A program made the translations under genes and the position numbers. Below are positions 57,120 to 64,000 of a DNA stretch of 64,000 nt, in pieces. This stretch comes from Gracilimonas sp034520725 (GTDB lineage: Bacteria; Bacteroidota; Rhodothermia; Balneolales; Balneolaceae): contig JAXHNH010000014.1 in NCBI GenBank assembly GCA_034520725.1, positions 69,272 through 133,271 on the forward strand, in the 5' to 3' direction. Positions within the stretch are counted from its first letter, which is position 1. Each line of letters opens with the position of its first letter. Below the pieces are notes generated by a model, which was not told where the DNA came from, did no database searches, and worked only from the letters and a program-made list of their open reading frames with translations.

Positions 57120-59722
57120 TTAGTTTTCTAAACTAAGACCCGCTTCCAGTGCTTTTTCAATTCGTACCTGAACCTCACGTAAATGCGCTTCTGTATATGC
57201 ATCAAAATTGTAAGGTGGTGAAAGGCGTCGATTGATACGCTCATTCAAGTCATTTAACTGATAGCGTGCAACCGAACGGGCGTCAGCCGGCATATTTGAA
57301 GGAGCATCAGTTACGATATCTGTCATCTCATCAAGGTATGCGCGCTGTAGGTCCCGGCGATTACTGTTAATATTACTGCCCGGGGCCGACCATACTTCAC
57401 TCCAAACCGCATTGGTAACAGTACCCATCAATTCAGGGATAGTAAGCGTATTTTCTTCACCGAATTTCATTTCCGTATCTCGGATTCTTTCCAATCGGGT
57501 TCCATTCAGTAACTGTGAGAGCAGTGAAGACTGAATTCCCAGTAATTGTGTGTGTAAAGGATAATCGATTCGACCATTATAGGTATTGGAAACTCCCCAA
57601 TGACTCCACCGATTAGCTCCCATTTTCTGGAAAACATCCTGCGGAAGCTCAAAGGCATCAGCGTCAAGAGCATAATCAATGATCATATCCAGGGCTTCCT
57701 GCTGTTTGCTTTTTGGGATAGCTACAAACGGCATTCTTCCATCAGGATCACCTACGTGATCACGGTATTGATACTGTCCACCAATATATTTAATAGCCGG
57801 AGCCAGCGTTCTCGAATACTGAAAGAAATAGGTATTGAACAGATCTGTGGCCTCATAATAAGGCATGTTGTCTGCCAGAATGATCCCGGGAATTTCGGGA
57901 ATCAGACCCTGAAGCAATTGCGCCCGGCCTTTACCCCAGGCTAGCGGATCCTCACCCAGATCATAGACATTGATAAGTGGATCAACAGCTCCTGCACCGC
58001 GGGCATCTTCATCCGTTCCATATGCATGCCCGGGCTGTGCGGCCTGACGTGCAATTTCCTTGGCTTTATCAGAATCCGGGGTGTAACCATAACTGATCAC
58101 CCAACGGTCGTAACTACCCACACTTGGGTTATAATAATATCCATCAGCTGATTGCCCTTCTGTTGAAAGGTTAACGGTTGGATACTCCATTGCTGAACTG
58201 AATATTCCATTCTCCTCGGCCCATTCCTCACTATGTAATTTATCAAGTGGAGTGTCTACGGAAGATCGGAAATTATGACGGAGCCCAAGCGTATGTCCAA
58301 CTTCGTGCATCGTTACCCATCGCAAAGCCTGGTCTACAAATTCCTTTGGAACCGGAGCTCCGGGTTTCATCATGCCTTTGGCAAGCAGAACACTTTTTAC
58401 AACATCCAGCTGCATCGACATTTCAGCAAAGAAGGAACTTGTTTCGCCGAAACTCATACTTTTGATCTCAGCTTCAGATACATTGAAAATCTCATCAATA
58501 GCTGATCGCGGTTCCACCATTTCGCGGTATTCATTTTTATCACCCAACAGCATATTGGCTTCAAATAGAATATCGGCATCCAGGATCTCACCGGTACGGG
58601 GATCAACAACAGAAGGACCGATCGCACCATATCCCGGTTGGTCAGACACGTTCCAGCGTAAAGTTGCAAAACGAATATCCTCTGCATCAGCATCCTCCGG
58701 TAACATTTCAGCACGGACAGCATTTCTAAAACCGGCTGCCTCGAATGCGTTACTCCACTCCGTTACACCTTCCATCATGGCTTTGCGATATCGCACGGGT
58801 ACCGTATGATCAATGTAATATGTGATTGGCTTCACAGGATCACACATTCCATCAGCTCCGATCTCACCGTCACATTCAAGTCTCCATCTGTTCACATAAC
58901 GCTTAAAGAATTCCTCATCATCATTTGAAAAATCTTTATGAACCGTCATGAAATATCCGGCCCGGTCGTCTGCCATTCGTGATTCCATAGGTGTTTCAGG
59001 TAGTGCAGCCATTGTATAATGTATGGAAACCGGAATGAACCGGCCGTCTGCCACGGTGCGAGGAGCATCGCGTTCTCCATTGTTGAAGGTAAGGCTCGCA
59101 ACCACATTCGTATTCATTGGAAAAGACTTCGCCGATCTGATGTAGCTTTTTTCCTTATCCATTGAAGCACGGCCCGGCTGACCAGGCTGTGTGGACACCG
59201 CAGATTGTACTCTTTGAGAAATATTGGAAAGATCCCCAACAAACCAGCTGTAAACATCCAATAACATTACGTTATCATCATTGGTCGCTTCTACCTTTGC
59301 TGTTTCCAAAACGGAATTACCATAGGTCAGCTCAACAGCTCTTGCTTCAGGAGTACCCTCTTCCGCTTTGTAACGGTGTGGTAGCTGAACCAAGAAAAAT
59401 CTTTCCTTCACGTTTCTCCAATTTAACCAGAAGTCCCTCAAATATATTAAGCATGGTTCCTCCATATAACCCTGAAGACCCGATACCCTGAGCCACTTCA
59501 AAATTCATCAGGAACTCTTTATTAAGGTCTGGCTTCAGTAACGGCCATGTAGAGTTTATCATCGGTTCTGTAAAGATCCATAAAACCTTCCAGATGCTCC
59601 GCATCTTTAGTAAGCTCTGCAAACTTATCCTCATTTTCTGACTGCTCATCCTCACTCTCTTGCGCAAACAGCACCGAGCTCGACAGAAACAGCATTGTTG
59701 TAAATAGTAAAAGTCTTTTCAT
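57120..59722 (-). CDS. Secreted zinc metalloprotease (DUF5117/DUF4953 type), two frameshifts
   Basis: About 867 residues. ATG 59722 opens the signal peptide MKRLLLFTTMLFLSSSVLFA; an upstream ATG at 59755 seems too long. The frame shifts near 59530 and 59400 (FEVAQGIGSSGLYGGTMLNI, then PHRYKAEEGTPEARAVELTY), then runs clean. The gluzincin/metzincin-like core VTMHEVGHTLGLRHNFRSS gives the HExxHxxGxxH zinc site. FAASGFRNAVR-like segment NAFEAAGFRNAVRAEMLPED and GYGAIGPSVVDPRTGEILDA are typical of this family, which is common in marine Bacteroidota. It is probably periplasmic or exported, substrate unknown. Confidence 0.9.
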
Positions 59723-59921
59723 ACTACACTCCCATAAATTAATGTTTGAGGACACATTATAATCTTTTTGGTTAAGAAATGAATCAGAGTATTTAGCTTA
59801 AAACTCACCATCAACATTCTTTTACCCCACAACTTCACTTCTATTACTGTTTGGAATTACCTTTCTAAAATAAATTGCCCTGCTGTATATAACTTCTTAT
59901 CTTTAGTGCTCTCAAATAATT

Positions 59922-59998
59922 GCACCCGTAGCTCAATTGGATAGAGTACCTGACTACGAATCAGGCGGTTGGAGGTTCGAATCCCCCCGGGTGTACCA
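59922..59998 (+). tRNA. tRNA-Arg, anticodon ACG
   Basis: A cloverleaf of 77 nt including an encoded CCA. Acceptor GCACCCG/CGGGTGT, anticodon stem CCTGA/TCAGG with loop CTACGAA giving anticodon ACG, and T-loop TTCGAAT. The T stem (GGAGG/CCCCC) has one A-C mismatch, which may be real or a base error. ACG is deaminated to ICG to read CGU, CGC and CGA. Confidence 0.95.
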
Positions 59999-60005
59999 CT
60001 ACTAT

Positions 60006-60042
60006 AAGCCTATGAATCACAATGATTTATAGGCTTTTTTAT
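60006..60042 (+). terminator. Rho-independent terminator after tRNA-Arg
   Basis: AAGCCTAT and ATAGGCTT pair around a 15-nt loop and are followed by six T, starting 8 nt past the tRNA. Confidence 0.85.
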
Positions 60043-60080
60043 TTCCTGGAATTCCCGATTTTTGAAAGACGCTTTTTCAG

Positions 60081-60102
60081 ATTTGGGTAACATTTGGGTA
60101 AC
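60081..60102 (+). repeat. Direct repeat ATTTGGGTAAC, two copies
   Basis: Two adjacent perfect 11-nt copies, 83 nt after the tRNA-Arg gene. The position next to a tRNA fits an integrase site or a remnant, but no integrase gene is in the window. On the minus strand the stretch reads VTQMLPKSEKASFKNREFQE, unassigned. Confidence 0.4.
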
Positions 60103-60204
60103 AGAATACTGAGTGTCTTTTCTCTTATATGCGATAACCCACATTCATTAACTTACTTTGGTTAGAGTATTTTTGAGCGTGAAATCAAATATACTCTCGT
60201 GATG

Positions 60205-60366
60205 AGCTGACGCTGGTCTTAATCTCTATGGTTATACTAAGGATGAGATGCTTTCTATGACCATTGCCGATCTTCGCCCAGAAAGTGAAATTCCAAAACT
60301 TAAGAAAGAGCTTTCTAAACAGGGTACTGCATTTAACAATGCCGGAGTCTGGCACATGGTAAATTA
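60205..60366 (+). pseudogene. PAS-domain fragment
   Basis: LNLYGYTKDEMLSMTIADLR, then PESEIPKLKKELSKQGTAFN and AGVWHM followed by a stop. This is the middle of a PAS domain (compare the GVW-x-H-x-x-KDG end of other sensor kinases); both sides are missing. It probably derives from a sensor kinase gene whose remains also include the intact kinase downstream. Confidence 0.65.
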
Positions 60367-60596
60367 AATGTGGACCTGATTATCGTTCGTGTACTTTGGC
60401 ATAATTGCAAATGACGGATATAAAAAATATAAATTGTTATCTATTCAAGAGGCAACGTCAGAGGTTGAATATCACCAAAATCATTAGATGCAATCTCGTC
60501 AAGATTTGTATTAGAAAGTGTTATCTATATATTAAAGTGTTTATAATATATAATAGAGACCAATAATTTGACCACGCCTTCTCTAAAAGGAATTGA

Positions 60597-63149
60597 ATGA
60601 ATCCAAAACACCAAGAACAAGCTTACCATCTGGCCGGTATTGGCTACTGGGAGCTTGACCTTCAGAATAGTAAACACTATTGGAATGAAAAACTCTATTG
60701 GTCAGATAATGTAAAACACCTTCATGAGGTTCCCCTCGATTATCAGCCAACCCTTGAAGATGCTGTTGTATTTTATGAGGAAGGGGAAAACAGGCAAAAA
60801 ATCCAGGCTGCGGTAGAGAATGCGATTGAAAATGGAGAATCGTATGTCATTGAATCAAAGATCATCACAGCTGAAGGGAATCACCGATGGGTGAGATCTA
60901 TTGGAGAGCCCGTGTTTAAGGATGGACAATGTATCAAGCTGTATGGTAGTACGCAGGATATTACCGACCTTAAGAGTAAGGAACTAAAAATTAAGGCCCA
61001 GCAAATAGAACTTCAAATGTTCCTGGAAAACAGCCTGGATGGAATTATGATTACGAGTCCTGACGGGAGCATACATAGAGCTAATAAAGCCATGTGCGAA
61101 ATGCTTGGAATGGAGGAAGATAAGATCCTAAATTTGGGCCGAGATGGTTTGGTGTACAACGACCAAAAACTCCAGAAGGCATTAAAAAGACGGGAGGAAA
61201 CCGGAAAGTTTTCAGGAGAACTTACCTTTATTCATAAATCCGGGAAAAAGATCCCGATTGAGTTAACAACATCTGTTTATAAGACTCCACAAGGTGAGCC
61301 TCGCACAAGCATGGTAATTCGGGATATTACGGAGCGCATAAAGCTCAATCAGGAACTGAAAAAAAGCCTGGAGCGATACCACTTCGTCACAAAGGCCACC
61401 TATGATGCAATATGGGACTGGAATTTGGTTAAGGATACTATTTTTTGGGGAGAAGGATTTGAAACCTTATTCGGATACGACCTCGATAACCTATCTAATG
61501 ATAGCTCTTCATGGACTGACCATATTCACCCCGATGATAAAGATTGGGTATTTACAAGCATCAAAAAAGTGATTGACGGTAGCAAACGGAACTGGTTCGA
61601 AGAGTATCGGTATTTACATGCCGATGGTAGCTATAGGTTCGTTGAAGACCGGGGCTATGTGATCCGCAATGAGGAAGGAGTTGCGATTCGTATGATCGGA
61701 GCCATGCGTGATGTAACCGATCGGAAAGTGAATGAACTGGAAATCGAAAAAGCCTATGCAGAAAAAGAAACGATTCTCGAAAGTATTGACGATGGCTTTT
61801 TTGCTATTAACAGCGATTGGATAGTCACCTATTGGAACAGTGCGGCTGAGCGACTGCTTGATACCCCAAAGAAAAAAGTCTTACATAAAAACCTGTGGTC
61901 AGTATTTGATGACGCCCTTGACCTTCCTTCTTTCACTAATTATCGCAAGGTAATGGATGAAGGAGTTACCGTTCATTTTGAGGATTACTATTCTCCATTA
62001 GACCGATGGTATGATATTAACGCATATCCGTCCGAGGACGGCATCTCTGTGTACTTTAAAAATATTACAGAACAGAAAGAACGAGAAAAGCAGCTCAGGG
62101 AAATCAATCGAAAAAATCGGTTGATTTTGGAATCTACAGCAGAAGGTATTTACGGTATTGATACTGAGGGAAAATGCACGTTTATCAATGAGGCTGCCTC
62201 CAATATACTGGGCTACCGTTCGGAGGAGTGTATAGGCAAGAATATGCATGAGTTGATTCATCATAAATATGCGAATGGGGAACACTATCCTGAATCGGAA
62301 TGTCCTATTTTTATTTCCAAAAACGACCATGAAAGTTGTCGGGGCATGGATGAAGTATTCTGGAGGGCCGACGGCTCCTTTTTTGACGTAGAGTACACTT
62401 CCAATCCAATGATCGAAGATGGGGAAATAAAGGGAGCTGTTGTCGCCTTTTCTGATATCACAAAACGAAAACAGCATGAGAGGGCATTGCAAGACTCTCT
62501 TAAAGAGAAAGAAACGCTGCTCATGGAAATTCATCATCGTGTTAAAAATAACTTAGCGGTAGTATCGGGATTATTGCAGCTACAGGCCTTTGGCACCGAT
62601 GATGAAATGCTCAGTCAAAAGTTGAACGACAGCGTGAGCCGAATAAAGACCATGGCCTCCATCCATGAATTGCTATATAATTCAAATAGTTTCTCCCGTG
62701 TGGCCGCTGATAAAATTATCGAGAAGCTGATTACGGAAATTGCCCAAACCTATCAACCTAAAATATCCCTGACTACTAAATTTGACCTCCAAAACATCGA
62801 GCTCAATATTAACCAGGCCATCCCCCTGTCTTTGATTATAAATGAGGTGGTAACCAATATCTTAAAACATGCCTTTACCGGACGTGACCAGGGTAATCTT
62901 GCCGTCTCAATTTTAGAGAGCAATCAAAAAGTCAGTTTTAGAATTACAGATAACGGCAACGGCCTCCCAAAGAATTTTCCGGATGGCGTCAATACAGAAT
63001 CTTTAGGACTGCAATTAATTGATACGCTTTCTTCTCAGTTGCAGGCAGATTATAAATATGAAACTGCGGATGAAAAAACTCATTTCAACTTAACGTTTCA
63101 AAAAGCAGAAGTAAAAGGTAAGCGGCAGTGCTTTGGTGCAGCGAGATGA
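60597..63149 (+). CDS. Multi-PAS sensor histidine kinase (HisKA_2/HWE-type)
   Basis: 850 residues, unbroken. About five PAS domains with PAC motifs: 1-125 (HLAGIGYWELDL, WVRSIGEPVFKDG), 137-250 (LENSLDGIMITSPDGSIHRA), 256-375 (ATYDAIWDWNLVKDTIFWGE), 380-495 (ILESIDDGFFAINSDWIVTY) and 505-620 (ESTAEGIYGIDTEGKCTFIN). The kinase core follows: LLMEIHHRVKNNLAVVSGLL (phosphoacceptor His, HHRVKNN form) and an ATPase domain with LSLIINEVVTNILKHAFTGR and ITDNGNGLPKNF. No transmembrane helix. These kinases often respond to redox, light or ligands and feed into PhyR-like or other output proteins; none is next to it. Confidence 0.93.
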   Translation: MNPKHQEQAYHLAGIGYWELDLQNSKHYWNEKLYWSDNVKHLHEVPLDYQPTLEDAVVFYEEGENRQKIQAAVENAIENGESYVIESKIITAEGNHRWVRSIGEPVFKDGQCIKLYGSTQDITDLKSKELKIKAQQIELQMFLENSLDGIMITSPDGSIHRANKAMCEMLGMEEDKILNLGRDGLVYNDQKLQKALKRREETGKFSGELTFIHKSGKKIPIELTTSVYKTPQGEPRTSMVIRDITERIKLNQELKKSLERYHFVTKATYDAIWDWNLVKDTIFWGEGFETLFGYDLDNLSNDSSSWTDHIHPDDKDWVFTSIKKVIDGSKRNWFEEYRYLHADGSYRFVEDRGYVIRNEEGVAIRMIGAMRDVTDRKVNELEIEKAYAEKETILESIDDGFFAINSDWIVTYWNSAAERLLDTPKKKVLHKNLWSVFDDALDLPSFTNYRKVMDEGVTVHFEDYYSPLDRWYDINAYPSEDGISVYFKNITEQKEREKQLREINRKNRLILESTAEGIYGIDTEGKCTFINEAASNILGYRSEECIGKNMHELIHHKYANGEHYPESECPIFISKNDHESCRGMDEVFWRADGSFFDVEYTSNPMIEDGEIKGAVVAFSDITKRKQHERALQDSLKEKETLLMEIHHRVKNNLAVVSGLLQLQAFGTDDEMLSQKLNDSVSRIKTMASIHELLYNSNSFSRVAADKIIEKLITEIAQTYQPKISLTTKFDLQNIELNINQAIPLSLIINEVVTNILKHAFTGRDQGNLAVSILESNQKVSFRITDNGNGLPKNFPDGVNTESLGLQLIDTLSSQLQADYKYETADEKTHFNLTFQKAEVKGKRQCFGAAR

Positions 63150-63372
63150 AATTGAAAGGATTGCGACAAGAATGCTATAAATTTCCTTCCGAATAACCAT
63201 TATCTTACATAGGTTATTAACGAGTTGTTAATCCTAATCTATATTTGCTGAATGGTAATCACCCACATTTGTTGGCCATTTTTTTTGAGCTATTCCCTGA
63301 AGCGGAACATTATCCTTAGAAACGACCTTTATTCTGAAGCGGTATTATACCTTTGGCCCTTATGAGCCGAAA

Positions 63373-63690
63373 GTGGAACACAAGGATTCAACCATTGAAG
63401 TCTCAATAGATGTGGATCGCATCAATGCGGATAAGGAGAAATCCGATGAGGCGTTAGAGGTCAAACCCGACGATTATCATGGTGCGCTCAATAACATTGG
63501 CGTTCAGCTCTTTGAGTCAGGGCGTAAAGAAGAAGCACTGGAGTACTTGAACAAAGCCATGGAAGCGAACCCTGAATACCCAAACACCTTGTTTGCCTTT
63601 GCTATGATCGCCGATCTTACTCTCAGCCACGCACAATTTCGCTGTCTTTTTAAGCCCTTCAAATTTACTCTTTTTTGTAGAAACCAATAA
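63373..63690 (+). CDS. TPR-containing protein, fragmentary
   Basis: 105 residues from GTG 63373. The middle reads DEALEVKPDDYHGALNNIGV and QLFESGRKEEALEYLNKAME, then ANPEYPNTLFAFAMIADL: one to two tetratricopeptide units. The last 30 residues (FRCLFKPFKFTLFCRNQ) do not look like TPR and are probably out of frame. The sequence before it (63,150-63,370) holds no clear gene. It may be the remains of a larger TPR protein. Confidence 0.45.
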   Translation: MEHKDSTIEVSIDVDRINADKEKSDEALEVKPDDYHGALNNIGVQLFESGRKEEALEYLNKAMEANPEYPNTLFAFAMIADLTLSHAQFRCLFKPFKFTLFCRNQ

Positions 63691-63745
63691 AATGGGCCTA
63701 TATACTATTTAAAAGGCATATTTAGCCCTGAAAAATTATTTCATC

Positions 63746-63790
63746 TTTTTTGTAAGGAATGGCTTTGAGATCGTCTTGACTATATGGTCA
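63746..63790 (+). repeat. Dispersed TGTAAGGAAT motif, copy 3
   Basis: TTTTTTGTAAGGAATGGCTT, then TGAGATCGTCTTGACTATAT and GGTCAAGA, in which TCTTGAC/GTCAAGA also form a small stem. Confidence 0.55.
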
Positions 63791-63826
63791 AGAGAACCAT
63801 TTTGGGTAATCGTGCTGTGCAAGTAC

Positions 63827-63863
63827 AACCACTCTCACCTTTTTAAGGCGGGTGGTTTTTTTA
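63827..63863 (+). terminator. Rho-independent terminator near the right edge
   Basis: AACCAC and GTGGTT pair around CTCACC...GGCGG, followed by seven T. No gene with a clear stop lies just upstream. Confidence 0.6.
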
Positions 63864-64000
63864 TTGATGCCATATTCAGTACAGGCGATTTATTACTTAT
63901 TCACTATCGAAATTATTATTGCTTGTTGTTTGTGAATAAAGCGGTTAGTTTGTCCCGAAGGTTAACTTATCAATGCATTTAAATCATGCTACGGCTTCCT

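Noticed and set aside
60040..60130. Integrated element at tRNA-Arg
   Set aside because: The 11-nt direct repeat and its position are suggestive, but there is no integrase gene, no repeated tRNA 3' end and no second junction in the window.

Overview
The window looks like a chromosomal segment of a marine or halophilic member of the Bacteroidota/Rhodothermota/Balneolota radiation. The clues are a GldC-type gliding protein, four-helix-bundle S23-like and DUF6090 proteins, TupA-like ATP-grasp and YfhO proteins, a glycyl-tRNA synthetase of the dimeric alpha2 type, almost no Shine-Dalgarno sequences before start codons, several Na+/H+ antiporters, and many short dispersed palindromes. Taxonomy is inferred from gene content only.

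Layout. 0-6.2 kb: edge of a lipoprotein gene, a broken TPR gene, a TonB-domain lipoprotein, glyS, nth with a REP-associated transposase (RAYT) inserted at its 3' end, and a MEMO/AmmeMemoRadiSam-B gene. 6.3-15.4 kb: gldC, an ABC-F ATPase, lipoproteins, a VOC protein, a BASS-type symporter coupled to an acyltransferase, a Cu/Zn superoxide dismutase, and ptsI-ptsH. 15.5-23.4 kb: gatC, a YfhO membrane protein and a surface-polysaccharide set (two family-2 glycosyltransferases, TupA-like ATP-grasp, methyltransferase, flippase). 23.5-33.6 kb: hisS, an ABC transporter operon closed by its own YtrA-type GntR regulator with a clear operator in front, and an ion/solute transport block (APC permease with EIIA-like and RCK_C domains, CPA1 antiporter, CPA2 antiporter with stress domains). 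34.5-45.1 kb: lysA, a MazF/RHH toxin-antitoxin pair, an HI0933-type flavoprotein, lysC, a CNNM protein, rluD-family synthase and recN, separated by repeat-rich intergenic DNA. 45.2-51.3 kb: a YdiJ-like FAD/FeS dehydrogenase next to L-2-hydroxyglutarate oxidase, then a TlpA lipoprotein and ahcY. 51.6-64 kb: STAS anti-anti-sigma factor, DUF6090, sugar MFS porter, a truncated SpoIIE phosphatase, two PAS histidine kinases, a large zinc metalloprotease, tRNA-Arg(ACG) and TPR debris.

About twenty genes are interrupted by single-base frameshifts, most of them between 6 and 23.4 kb, while the longest genes elsewhere (glyS, hisS, the antiporters, recN, ahcY) are clean. The interrupted genes keep family motifs in successive frames, so base-level assembly errors are the simplest explanation; true decay cannot be excluded for the short fragments (TPR, PAS, SpoIIE and flavoprotein remnants).

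The most interesting points are the family of tiny hairpins whose stems change but keep a GTTA loop and a common tail, the permease with a phosphotransferase-like regulatory domain in a window that also carries HPr and enzyme I, the pairing of enzymes for the two 2-hydroxyglutarate enantiomers, and a RAYT gene with a REP-like palindrome inside its own coding sequence.
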